35,335 nt of DNA from Puniceicoccaceae bacterium (GTDB lineage Bacteria > Verrucomicrobiota > Verrucomicrobiia > Opitutales > Opitutaceae): NCBI GenBank assembly GCA_007695295.1, contig REEB01000161.1:1-35335 (forward strand), read 5' to 3'. Below, in pieces: positions 28,315-35,335 of this stretch (the stretch's first letter is position 1; each line of letters begins with the position of its first letter). The position numbers and the translations under genes were made by a program. A model generated the notes under the pieces. The model saw nothing but the letters and a program-made list of their open reading frames with translations, was not told the DNA's origin and did no database searches.

Positions 28315-28902
28315 TCAACGGTCAGTCAGATCCTCGGGCGTATTGAGATTGAGGAAAAGACCGTCGTGCTCGGGGGGGATTTCGAAGGCGTCGATCTCAC
28401 CTTCGGCTTTGGCTTCATCAACGAGTTTGTGAAGTGCGCGGCGGCCGCAGGCGAGGTGGACATGGACGCGCTGATGGAGGCGGCGCGGGTAGACGGCAAC
28501 GAGCGGCTCCCAGCCGGCTTCGCGGCGGGGAACGACCCCGGATTGATCGCGGCGACGCCCAAGGATGTCCTGAAGCAGCTCGGTTGAAATCTCCGGCAGG
28601 TCGATGGCGAGGACAAGCACATGGGGTGCGGTGGAAGCGTCAAGGATGGCTTCGAGGCCAGCCAACGGACCGGCGCCGCGGATGCGGTCGGTGATGACGG
28701 CAACATCCTTGACACCGTAGTCGACACCCGGGCGGCCGGAGAGAAAGAGCTCGGCCGGCTGGAGCGCGCGAAGGCGGTCGAGCTGAAGATCGATGAGCCG
28801 CCGGCCCTGCCAGTCGAGAAAAGCTTTGTCGCGCCCCATCCGGGTGGAGGCGCCGCCGGCGAGGACGGCAGCGGCGAAGGGAGTGGAGCCATCGGAGCTC
28901 AT
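28315..28902 (-). CDS. mobA: Molybdenum cofactor guanylyltransferase MobA
   Basis: This 195-residue nucleotidyltransferase attaches GMP to molybdopterin, making the guanine dinucleotide cofactor of DMSO reductase-type enzymes. The GTP-binding start reads AAVLAGGASTRMGRDKAFLDW, followed by GPLAGLEAIL and the metal-binding region AIDLPEIS (usually ACDMP). The ATG at 28902 overlaps the MOSC stop codon as ATGA, so the frame upstream of it is not part of the gene. The length fits MobA. Coupling to a MOSC-domain protein supports a molybdenum cofactor role. No molybdoenzyme is in the window. Confidence 0.9.
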   Translation of the reverse strand: MSSDGSTPFAAAVLAGGASTRMGRDKAFLDWQGRRLIDLQLDRLRALQPAELFLSGRPGVDYGVKDVAVITDRIRGAGPLAGLEAILDASTAPHVLVLAIDLPEISTELLQDILGRRRDQSGVVPRREAGWEPLVAVYPRRLHQRVHVHLACGRRALHKLVDEAKAEGEIDAFEIPPEHDGLFLNLNTPEDLTDR

Positions 28903-29384
28903 GGGGTGACGGCGGTAGTGGGATGGGTGGCCCGGAGGAGCCCGTCGGTGAGGATTTTGGCGCGGAGGCCGCCGCGGCCGCGCATCCAGGCTTCCGCTTC
29001 GTGGTGAATGGCCTCGTTCATCCAGTAGCAGGGGCGGCATTCTTCCGTGCCCAGAAACTGGATGCCATCGATTTCGAAATCGCGGCCGATGAGGGTGTTG
29101 AGGTCGAGCCCGGTGGTGAGGACATTGCGGCGGGTGGCGGCAGGGTTGTGCAATTCCGGGGGGATGCCGAGGGCGGCCCAGAGATCATTCAGTACCTCCC
29201 AGGAAAAGAAAGTGATCTGGCCCTTGTAGTCCGGTTTGTAATCGAAAAAGCGGTCCCCGCAGATGCCGCGGCCGGCGATGCATTCGGCCTCGGCCACCTC
29301 CACCATGGGTGCCGGGACCGACCCCTTGCCATGGCGGCCATAAAAGGAGTGAGCCGGCGAAATGAAGATGCGGCGGGCCTGCAT
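28899..29384 (-). CDS. MOSC-domain protein
   Basis: The ATG at 29384 gives 161 residues; a TTG at 29420 would add 12. MOSC domains occur in molybdenum cofactor sulfurases and in proteins that carry sulfur or bind the cofactor. The conserved cysteine region reads LGTEECRPCYWMNEA, and RRNVLTTGLDLNTLIGRDF matches the RRN...G.dL..LiG.. core of the domain. There is no N-terminal PLP-dependent domain, so this is a stand-alone form like YiiM. The overlap with mobA (ATGA) indicates translational coupling. It may act in delivery or modification of the cofactor; that is inference from family and neighbour. Confidence 0.88.
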   Translation of the reverse strand: MQARRIFISPAHSFYGRHGKGSVPAPMVEVAEAECIAGRGICGDRFFDYKPDYKGQITFFSWEVLNDLWAALGIPPELHNPAATRRNVLTTGLDLNTLIGRDFEIDGIQFLGTEECRPCYWMNEAIHHEAEAWMRGRGGLRAKILTDGLLRATHPTTAVTP

Positions 29385-29456
29385 GCGGGATGTTTTGCCC
29401 GCCAAGGGGGGCAAGGTCAAACCGGCAGTGGCGGGCGGCGCCGCGGCAGGGCGTGG

Positions 29457-30128
29457 TCAGTCGTCCGAGCCGTGGCTGGCGATGCGCCAAGCGGTGCCGA
29501 CGCCGAGGAAGAGCCAGAGGAGGGTAAAGAGGCTGAAGCTATCCTTGAGAACTTCGAATTGAACTGCGGGAGAGAGGTAGTGGGCCCGGATCTCGGCTTC
29601 ATAAGCTTCGCGGGAGAAGGTGCCGTCGGCGAGGGTCTGGAGCCAGGGCAGATCGGCGCGGACGGCGGCCACCTCCTCATCGCCGACGGAGGCAGGGTCG
29701 GGGGCGCCATGGCCTGGCAGGGTATTCCAAGAGGCGAGGAAGGCACGGAAATCGTCATCGCTTTCGCAAGCGACGGCGCCGGTGGCGAAGGCAAAGGCGT
29801 GGTCGTAGGCACCCTCGGTTTCGACGGCTGCGTAGTCGCTGAGCGCGTCGTAAACGAGAAGGTAGTGGCCTCCGAGAATGGAGATGAGGGCGGCGCAGCC
29901 GGCGGCGAGCCCGAGGCTGTGGGCGGAGTAGCCGGCGGCCTTGACGGCGGCGAAGCCGATGAGGGCGCCGAGTCCCCAGGCGAGGATGCCAAATTCGAAA
30001 CCGGTGAGCCGGGTGAGGAAAAACCAGGCGAGCATGCCGGCAAAGCCGACGGCGATGCTGACGACGATCCCCGTGGCGATACGGGGTTCGGGGGCCGGAG
30101 GAAGGGTGGACGGGGGTAGATCATCCAT
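29457..30128 (-). CDS. Membrane protein of unknown function
   Basis: This 223-residue protein begins with a Pro-rich cytoplasmic segment. Three transmembrane helices lie at about 17-40, 46-66 and 70-93. A soluble acidic domain of about 100 residues follows (DHAFAFATGAVACESDDDFRAF, then EAYEAEIRAHYLSPAVQF). A fourth helix near the C-terminus (about 197-217) ends in HGSDD. I do not recognise the family. It lies in the same direction as hemY upstream and the MOSC gene downstream (72-base gap), so it may be part of the longer transcript. Confidence 0.75.
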   Translation of the reverse strand: MDDLPPSTLPPAPEPRIATGIVVSIAVGFAGMLAWFFLTRLTGFEFGILAWGLGALIGFAAVKAAGYSAHSLGLAAGCAALISILGGHYLLVYDALSDYAAVETEGAYDHAFAFATGAVACESDDDFRAFLASWNTLPGHGAPDPASVGDEEVAAVRADLPWLQTLADGTFSREAYEAEIRAHYLSPAVQFEVLKDSFSLFTLLWLFLGVGTAWRIASHGSDD

Positions 30129-30222
30129 GGGCGGAATTCAGGAAACGTTTTGCATGGTGGTCAAGATTTCCGAACCGAAGAACGCGGATTGATTTCGATG
30201 CGGGGAGCCGGGGCAAATCTGT

Positions 30223-31665
30223 TCAGGGCTGGACGGGAGGATCCTCAGGTGTGGGCCGACCGAGGTGGGCGGCGGTGCGGCGGGCGAGGCGGCCGCCCGC
30301 GAGCAGGCACTGGCCGAGTGAAATGCCGTCGCGGTAGTGGCCGCCGAGGAAAAAACCCGGGTGGGCGGCTTCGGCGCGGTCGAGAGCGGCAAGGGTTTCG
30401 GCGTAGCCGACGGTGTATTGCGGCACCGCGCGGGGCCAGCGGGTGAAGCGATGGAAAGCGGGCCTGCCCTTGACGCCGAGGTAGGTGGCGAGATCGCCGA
30501 GGACTCCGTCGAGGAGGGCGGCGTCGTCGAGGGTGGCGGCGTTGGGATTGCGACTGCCTCCGGCAAAAGTGGTGAGGAGGACATGTCCGGGAGGGGCGCG
30601 GCCGGGGAAGAGGCTGGAGACAAAGAGGCAGCCGAGGCAGAAGGTTTTTTCGATTTCGGCGAACAGGACCCCGAAGCCGTCGAGCGGGTGGGCGACCTGT
30701 TCGCGGCGGAAACCGAGGGAGAGGCTGGTCAGCGGCGGGTAGTGAATCTCGCCCGTGGGGGCGAGAGCGGTCGCGAGCGTCACCGGCAGCGGCAGCTGCG
30801 GGATGGCATAGGCGGGCACAGCGCAGAGAACGGCGTCGAAGCCGGACTGGTCGTTGCCAACGGGGCTGGTCCAAGCGGCCTGCCAGCGGTGGTCGCTGTC
30901 GCGGGTGAGGGAGGTGAGGCGGCTGCGGAGCTTCAGTTGTGCGGGCGGGGAGGCGGGATTGGCCGCGGTGAGGGCGTTGGTGAGGGCGGCAACGAGGTCG
31001 CCGAGTCCGCCGGGGAAAGAGAAGGAGATCCGTTTTCCGCGGTCGCGGGGATGGGCGGGTTTGCGGAAGAGAAAAGCGAGACCGCCGCGGATGAGGGAGC
31101 CGTGGTTTGCTTCGAGGGCATGAAGCCGCGGAAAGGCATGGCGGACCGAGAGCTTTTCGGGATCGCCGGCATAGACGCCGCCGACGAAGGGATTGATGAA
31201 GTAGTCGAGAAACTCGGGGCCGAGGCGCCGGCGGACGAAAGCGGCCAGCGACTCATCCGTATCCGATGGAGCACGACGGATGAACGGCTCGCGAAGGACG
31301 CGGAGCTTGGCCGGCCAGGAGAGCAAGGGCGTCGTGAGGAGGCTGGCCGGCCCGAGGGGGGCGGCGCGGATGCGCCCGTCGCGCAGGAGATAGCGGTTGC
31401 GGGCGGCGGGGGCGGCGGGGATGATACGGTCGCCGAGGCCGACGGCATGGAGGGCATCGAAAATCTCCGCCTCGCGGCAGAGGAGAGTGTTTGGCCCGCC
31501 CTCCACAGTGTAGTCGCCATCGCGATACGTGACGACGGCGCCGCCGGTGCGTTCGGCCGCTTCGAGCAGGGTGACGGCGGCTCCGGCGCGGCGGAGGAGG
31601 CGGGCGGCGTTGAGCCCGGTGACTCCGCCGCCGAGGACGAGTACACTCGGTGGTGGGGGCGCCAT
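30223..31665 (-). CDS. hemY: Protoporphyrinogen oxidase, HemY type
   Basis: The ATG at 31665 gives 480 residues and starts seven bases after the hemN stop; an in-frame ATG at 31719 would overlap hemN. The enzyme oxidises protoporphyrinogen IX (or coproporphyrinogen III in some lineages) to the porphyrin with FAD and oxygen. The N-terminal VLVLGGGVTGLNAARLLRRAG is the FAD-binding Rossmann motif. EAAERTGGAV and EGGPNTLL follow. FINPFVGGVYAGDPEKLSVRHAFP is a family signature, and the FAD-binding C-terminus is FFLGGHYRDGISLGQCL. It completes a hemE-hemN-hemY cluster. The oxygen-using oxidase beside oxygen-independent HemN suggests a flexible oxygen lifestyle, which is inference. Confidence 0.93.
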   Translation of the reverse strand: MAPPPPSVLVLGGGVTGLNAARLLRRAGAAVTLLEAAERTGGAVVTYRDGDYTVEGGPNTLLCREAEIFDALHAVGLGDRIIPAAPAARNRYLLRDGRIRAAPLGPASLLTTPLLSWPAKLRVLREPFIRRAPSDTDESLAAFVRRRLGPEFLDYFINPFVGGVYAGDPEKLSVRHAFPRLHALEANHGSLIRGGLAFLFRKPAHPRDRGKRISFSFPGGLGDLVAALTNALTAANPASPPAQLKLRSRLTSLTRDSDHRWQAAWTSPVGNDQSGFDAVLCAVPAYAIPQLPLPVTLATALAPTGEIHYPPLTSLSLGFRREQVAHPLDGFGVLFAEIEKTFCLGCLFVSSLFPGRAPPGHVLLTTFAGGSRNPNAATLDDAALLDGVLGDLATYLGVKGRPAFHRFTRWPRAVPQYTVGYAETLAALDRAEAAHPGFFLGGHYRDGISLGQCLLAGGRLARRTAAHLGRPTPEDPPVQP

Positions 31666-31672
31666 GGGAGAG

Positions 31673-33046
31673 TCAGACGGTGCGGGAGAAGCGCCGCTCG
31701 TCTGGCTTGAGGTAGGCATCGAAAGCCATGGCGAGGTTGCGGAGGAGGAGACGGCCGGTGTCGGTGACGACGAGCCGATCGGGCCGGAGGTCGACGAGAC
31801 CGTCGGCGGCGGGTTCGGCGAGCCGATCGAGGGCGTCGCGGAAATAATCGCGGAAGTCGATCGCCAGCTCGGCGGAGAGGCAGTCGAAATCGAGGCGCAG
31901 GTCGCACATCAGTCTCATGATGACCTTCTGGCGGATGCGGTCGTCCGCAGTGAGAAAACAGGCGCGGGCGATGGGGAGCCGGTCTTCCCCAAGTGCGGCG
32001 GTGTAGGAGGGGAGGTCGCGGAAATTCTGCCGGTAGTGGCCGGGGAGCTGGGAAATGGCGGAGATGCCGAAGGCATGGATATCGGCCCCGCCGTGGGTGC
32101 TGTAGCCTTGGAAGTTGCGCTGGAGGCCGCCATGCTCGCGGGCCTGCTGGAGGTCGTCGCCGTCACGGGCGAAGTGGTCCATACCGATGTAGTGGTAGCC
32201 CTGTGACGTGAGGGTTTCGACGACGGTTTTGAGGAGGGTGAGTTTTGTTTCGGGAGTGGGCAGGACGGCTTTTTCGACCAGCTTCTGGGCCGGCTTCATC
32301 CAGGGGACGTGGGCATAGCTGAAGACGGCCAGGCGGTCGGGTCGCCAGGCGAGCACGGTGTCGAGGGTTTTGGAAAACGAGGCCACGGTCTGCCCGGGCA
32401 AGCCGTAGATGAGATCAATGCTGAAGGATTCATAGTCCAGCTCCTTCATCCAGGTGATGGCCTGCTCGGAGACGGCGGTGGGCTGGATGCGGTTGATGGC
32501 TTCCTGGACCAGCGGGTCGACGTCCTGAACGCCGAAGGAGGCCCGGGTGACGCCGATTTCGCGAAAGGCGGCGAGGTGATCGCGGGTGAGGCGGCGGGGG
32601 TCAATTTCCACGCTGCACTCGGCGGATTCGGCGAAGGAGAAGTGGTGGTGGAGGCATTCGCCGAGCCGGCGGATTTCGGCGGGATCGAGGAAGTTGGGGG
32701 TGCCGCCGCCGAAGTGGAGCTGGACGACCGGTCGCTCCGGGTGGAGGAGGGGGGCGGTGAGACGGATCTCCTTCTCAAGCAAGTCGAGGTAGGCGGGGGC
32801 GCGGCGGCGGTCCTTGGTGATGATGGTGGTGCAGCCGCAAAACCAGCAGAGCGTTTCGCAGAACGGCAGGTGCAGGTAGAGCGAGAGGGGTCGCGAGGCG
32901 GTATTGGTTTCGCTGATCTCGCGCAAGAGGCGCCCGCGGTCGAAGTCCGGCGAGAAGTGGGGGGCGGTCGGGTAGGACGTGTAGCGCGGGCCGGGCCGGT
33001 CGTATTTGCGGATCAGGCCGAGGTCGACGTCGAGGCGGGTGGTCAT
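31673..33046 (-). CDS. hemN: Oxygen-independent coproporphyrinogen III oxidase
   Basis: From the ATG at 33046 the protein is 457 residues, the length of E. coli HemN. It is a radical SAM enzyme that decarboxylates two propionates of coproporphyrinogen III without oxygen. Early residues YDRPGPRYTSYPTAPHF are diagnostic of true HemN, separating it from HemW. The cluster motif is Cys63, Cys67, Cys70 and Cys72 in CETLCWFCGC (CX3CX2CXC), followed by HFGGGTPNFL. SFGVQDVDPLVQEAINRIQP is also typical. The start overlaps the hemE stop as ATGA; the open frame upstream into hemE is spurious. Confidence 0.97.
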   Translation of the reverse strand: MTTRLDVDLGLIRKYDRPGPRYTSYPTAPHFSPDFDRGRLLREISETNTASRPLSLYLHLPFCETLCWFCGCTTIITKDRRRAPAYLDLLEKEIRLTAPLLHPERPVVQLHFGGGTPNFLDPAEIRRLGECLHHHFSFAESAECSVEIDPRRLTRDHLAAFREIGVTRASFGVQDVDPLVQEAINRIQPTAVSEQAITWMKELDYESFSIDLIYGLPGQTVASFSKTLDTVLAWRPDRLAVFSYAHVPWMKPAQKLVEKAVLPTPETKLTLLKTVVETLTSQGYHYIGMDHFARDGDDLQQAREHGGLQRNFQGYSTHGGADIHAFGISAISQLPGHYRQNFRDLPSYTAALGEDRLPIARACFLTADDRIRQKVIMRLMCDLRLDFDCLSAELAIDFRDYFRDALDRLAEPAADGLVDLRPDRLVVTDTGRLLLRNLAMAFDAYLKPDERRFSRTV

Positions 33047-34062
33047 GGGGCTCCGGCGGCTGCGAGGAGGGCCTCGACGGCCGCGATGCGGGCTCGTGGG
33101 GTGATCCCGTGGCCGAGGTTGAGGATATGGCCGGGACGGCCGTCGAGAGCGGTGAGCAGTCGCCGGGTTTCGCGGGTGATGATGGCGGGATCGGCTTCCA
33201 TGAGGGCGGGGTCGAGATTGCCCTGGAAGGCAAGCCCCGGGGGAAGCCGGCGGACGGCGGCGGCAAGGTCGAGCGTATAATCGAGACCGAGGGCGCGGGG
33301 CCGGCAGGCCGCGAGGGCATCGAGCGAGGCGGCGGCGCGGGAGTAGAGAATGACCGGAAGATCGGCGGGCAGGCTTTCGAGGATGCGGCGGATCCACTGC
33401 AGGGAAGCGGCTTCGTAGTCGGTCCCGGCGATCGCGCCGCCCCAGGAGTCGAAAATCTGGACTGCATCCGCCCCCGCCTCGTATTGAAGCTGTAGATACG
33501 AAGCCACAGTGTCGGCGAGGAGCCCCAGGAGTCGATCGAAGGCCGGTCGGTTGCCGTAGAAGAGGGCCTTGATCCGTTGGAAGTCCTTCGAACTGCCGCC
33601 CTCGACCATGTAGCAGGCGAGGGTCCAGGGAGAGCCGGCGAAGCCGAGGAGGGCTTTGTCTTGACCGATGGTGCGGCGGATGCGGCGGAGGGCCTCGCCC
33701 ACGTAGCCGAGACGATCCGACACGCCGGCGGGCTCAAGTCGGTCGAAATCTCCGGGGCAGTCGAGGGCGAAGTCCATCTCAATGCCGCCGCCGTCACGGA
33801 AGCTGTAGGGCTGGCCGAGGGCCTCGGGGATGACGAGGATATCGGAAAAGACAATGGCCGCGTCGAGCGGGAAGCGCTTGAGCGGCTGGAGGGTGACCTC
33901 GGCGGCGAGTTCGGGGGTGCGGACCAGCTCGGTGAAGGAGTGGCGTTCCTTGAGGGCGCGGTACTCGGGGAGATACCGACCGGCCTGGCGCATGATCCAG
34001 ACTGGCGGCCGGTCGAGCGGGCGACAGTCGAGGGCGGCCAGGAAGCGGTCCCGGGAGGTCAT
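33043..34062 (-). CDS. hemE: Uroporphyrinogen decarboxylase
   Basis: The ATG at 34062 gives 339 residues, standard for HemE. The enzyme removes four carboxyl groups from uroporphyrinogen III to make coproporphyrinogen III in the cytoplasm. The hallmark PPVWIMRQAGRYLPEYR lies at 19-35, including Arg25 and Arg29. FSDILVIPEALG holds the catalytic aspartate, and GFAGSPWTLACYMVEG, FDSWGG and the C-terminal LNLGHGITPRA also match. Upstream in-frame sequence to 34215 overlaps efp and is not used. The gene is 34 bases downstream of efp and overlaps hemN, so it starts the heme part of the run. Confidence 0.98.
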   Translation of the reverse strand: MTSRDRFLAALDCRPLDRPPVWIMRQAGRYLPEYRALKERHSFTELVRTPELAAEVTLQPLKRFPLDAAIVFSDILVIPEALGQPYSFRDGGGIEMDFALDCPGDFDRLEPAGVSDRLGYVGEALRRIRRTIGQDKALLGFAGSPWTLACYMVEGGSSKDFQRIKALFYGNRPAFDRLLGLLADTVASYLQLQYEAGADAVQIFDSWGGAIAGTDYEAASLQWIRRILESLPADLPVILYSRAAASLDALAACRPRALGLDYTLDLAAAVRRLPPGLAFQGNLDPALMEADPAIITRETRRLLTALDGRPGHILNLGHGITPRARIAAVEALLAAAGAP

Positions 34063-34096
34063 GAGCGGGCGATCGCCGTTGGGCGCGGCCCGGGCC

Positions 34097-34654
34097 TCAG
34101 GCGCGGCCCATGTAGCTGCCGTCGCTGGTGCTGACCTTGATGACGTCGCCTTCTTTGATAAAGAGGGGGACCTGCACAACCAGGCCGGTTTCGGTGGTGG
34201 CGGGTTTCTGGACATTGCCGGAAGTGTCTCCCCGCAGGCCTTCGGCGGACTCGGTGACCTTCAGCTCGACGGAGGGGGGGAGGACGACTTGGACCGGGCT
34301 GCCGTCGACGAAAAGGACCTCCACCTTGCCATTGGGCACAAGGTAGTTTTTGCAGCCCTCGACGAGGTCCTCCATGAGCTCGATGGTTTCGAAAGACTCC
34401 GGGTTCATGAAGGCGTAAATGCCGCGGTCGGCGTAGCTGAACTCGAGGGTCTGCCGGTCGGTGGTGAGAACTTCGAGGCTTTCGGTGGAGCTAAAGCGGA
34501 CATCCGCGCTGCGCCCGCTGCGAAGGTTGCGGAGCTTCATCTGGACAAAGGCCCGGAGATTGCCCGGAGTCCGGTGCTGGGTGTCCATGACGAGATGGGA
34601 GTCGTTGTTGTAGCGGATGACGTTTCCTTTGCGGATGTCGTTGGCGGAAGGCAT
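34097..34654 (-). CDS. efp: Elongation factor P (Asn at the tip)
   Basis: This 185-residue protein has the three-barrel EF-P layout. It binds ribosomes stalled at consecutive prolines and promotes peptide bond formation. The first domain (1-64) contains the tip loop HRTPGNLRAFVQMKLRNL; the second and third OB domains follow, ending in FIKEGDVIKVSTSDGSYMGRA, the usual EF-P C-terminus. The tip residue is Asn32, where E. coli has the beta-lysylated Lys34 and Pseudomonas the rhamnosylated Arg32, so neither modification is possible here. A TTGACA-type promoter is proposed upstream. It may head a transcript with the heme genes. Confidence 0.97.
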   Translation of the reverse strand: MPSANDIRKGNVIRYNNDSHLVMDTQHRTPGNLRAFVQMKLRNLRSGRSADVRFSSTESLEVLTTDRQTLEFSYADRGIYAFMNPESFETIELMEDLVEGCKNYLVPNGKVEVLFVDGSPVQVVLPPSVELKVTESAEGLRGDTSGNVQKPATTETGLVVQVPLFIKEGDVIKVSTSDGSYMGRA

Positions 34655-34687
34655 GCGGTGGCGTGGGTTGTAGAAGTGAAACGCTCA

Positions 34688-34717
34688 GGGATACGCCTCC
34701 CGGACCGTGGATGTCAA
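34688..34717 (-). promoter_or_regulatory. Candidate promoter upstream of efp
   Basis: On the minus strand a perfect TTGACA (34717-34712) is followed after 18 bases by TATCCC (34693-34688), a weak -10 box. It lies about 35-60 bases upstream of the efp start codon and would drive efp and possibly the heme genes. Confidence 0.4.
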
Positions 34718-34836
34718 ACCCAGGCGGGTTCTGACCAGCGCCGAGGTTACGACTTGGCGGCTGGGGCAGTCAAAGAAAGGTCCGCCGCAGAGCGGAAGCT
34801 CCGGGCAAAGGGCGGTGGCCGCAGTCGAGTGGTCGT

Positions 34837-35076
34837 TCAGGCGGCGGAAGCGGCCATGAGCGTGGCGAGGCCGCCGAAGAGGGCGATGACGATGGCAAAA
34901 CCGAAAAGGATGAGAAACCAGATGAGGGAAGCCTGGCAGAAGGTTTTGCGATTCTGATTGCCGGTGGAGCCGAAGGCCCAGACTAGGTACATGATCAGAT
35001 TGACCAAGGGAATCGCGAGGACGAGGAGGGTGATCATCCAGTCACCGACGGTCATGGGGCGGGTATCGGGAGTCAT
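34837..35076 (-). CDS. Small two-helix membrane protein
   Basis: From the ATG at 35076 the product is 79 residues. The frame is open to 35292, but the upstream part is Pro-rich and unlike protein. Two transmembrane helices are clear (about 13-35 and 49-75), joined by a polar loop, VWAFGSTGNQNRKTFCQASL. The pattern of an IPLVNLIMYLVWAF helix followed by N-rich loop and a second helix is common in small uncharacterised bacterial membrane proteins. Function is unknown. It lies about 180 bases upstream of efp in the same direction. Confidence 0.7.
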   Translation of the reverse strand: MTPDTRPMTVGDWMITLLVLAIPLVNLIMYLVWAFGSTGNQNRKTFCQASLIWFLILFGFAIVIALFGGLATLMAASAA

Positions 35077-35225
35077 AGTGGACAAGAGACGGGTGGAATC
35101 TGTATTCGGAATGGCCGCACGGCCCATCCCGGGCCCGGGCGTTGGTGCCCGGGTTGGAGGGTGATTGCCGTCTGGAGGCGGGAAGGTCAAGCGGTCGTCG
35201 GCAAAGTATCCAATCAAATCACTTA

Positions 35226-35286
35226 GGTCCCCAAGTGGCCGTGCGAAAGCAGTTGAGTCCCCGGATTGGGGGAGGTGGAGTCCCCG
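35226..35286. repeat. Three GTCCCC boxes before the right-edge ORF
   Basis: GTCCCC occurs at 35227-35232, 35257-35262 and 35280-35285; the last two are extended to GAGTCCCCG. They lie just upstream of the plus-strand ATG at 35291. They could be operator half-sites, or chance in a GC-rich sequence. Confidence 0.3.
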
Positions 35287-35290
35287 CACC

Positions 35291-35335
35291 ATGAGCGTAC
35301 CCCAAAAAGTCTTCGAAACTGATCGGCGAATTCGG
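35291..35335 (+). CDS. Possible start of a plus-strand gene (cut by window edge)
   Basis: An ATG at 35291 opens a frame of 15 codons (MSVPQKVFETDRRIR) that runs off the window. A GGAGGTGGAG stretch 12-21 bases upstream could serve as ribosome-binding site, slightly far. It would be divergent from the small membrane protein. Fifteen residues are too few to name it. Confidence 0.35.
   Translation, partial: MSVPQKVFETDRRIR

Noticed and set aside
33047-33397. N-terminal extension of the hemN frame into hemE
   Set aside because: HemN from 33046 has exactly the known family length, and the extension is low-complexity shadow of hemE.

Overview
The window is a GC-rich bacterial chromosome segment that most resembles the Verrucomicrobiota, possibly the Opitutales side of the phylum. 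This is inferred from gene content: a Planctomycetes-Verrucomicrobia type microcompartment operon, an elongation factor P with a TPGNLRAF tip, a DUF3857/transglutaminase lipoprotein, and many genes without a clear Shine-Dalgarno sequence. Nearly everything is on the minus strand; the clear plus-strand genes are a radical SAM protein, a sugar-nucleotide epimerase and a DUF3185 protein.

Left edge (1-7570): two tandem flagellin genes, the first cut by the window edge. The complete one has a candidate sigma-28 promoter upstream and a hairpin downstream. Next come a very large TPR/DUF3857/transglutaminase lipoprotein, a small exported Hcp-like protein and a divergent radical SAM gene.

Core (7640-15841): an operon for a bacterial microcompartment (BMC). 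In transcription order it encodes a DeoR-type regulator, the PduL phosphotransacylase, two BMC-H hexamers, an acetate kinase-like protein, a third BMC-H, a BMC-P pentamer, a CoA-acylating aldehyde dehydrogenase, two more BMC-P pentamers, a class II aldolase and a lactate/malate-type dehydrogenase. The inferred pathway starts from L-rhamnulose- or L-fuculose-1-phosphate. The aldolase gives DHAP and L-lactaldehyde. Lactaldehyde is oxidised in the shell to lactyl-CoA, then lactyl-phosphate, then lactate with ATP. The dehydrogenase probably recycles NAD+. There is no diol dehydratase, glycyl-radical enzyme or BMC-T shell protein in the window. A promoter with TGACTC repeats around its -10 box lies just upstream of the regulator.

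Flank (15832-27883): a secreted GH5 glycosidase abuts the operon. It is followed by a REP-associated tyrosine transposase between inverted palindromes, a 1768-residue exonuclease-RecQ-UvrD fusion, a cytoplasmic GH78 alpha-L-rhamnosidase and a divergent NAD-dependent epimerase. The rhamnosidase fits the operon because it would release the L-rhamnose that the compartment is thought to break down.

Right part (28075-35335): a DUF3185 protein, then a minus-strand run of elongation factor P, hemE, hemN, hemY, a membrane protein, a MOSC protein and MobA, several joined by ATGA overlaps. A small two-helix membrane protein and the first codons of a plus-strand ORF lie at the edge. I found no rRNA, convincing tRNA, CRISPR array or prophage.
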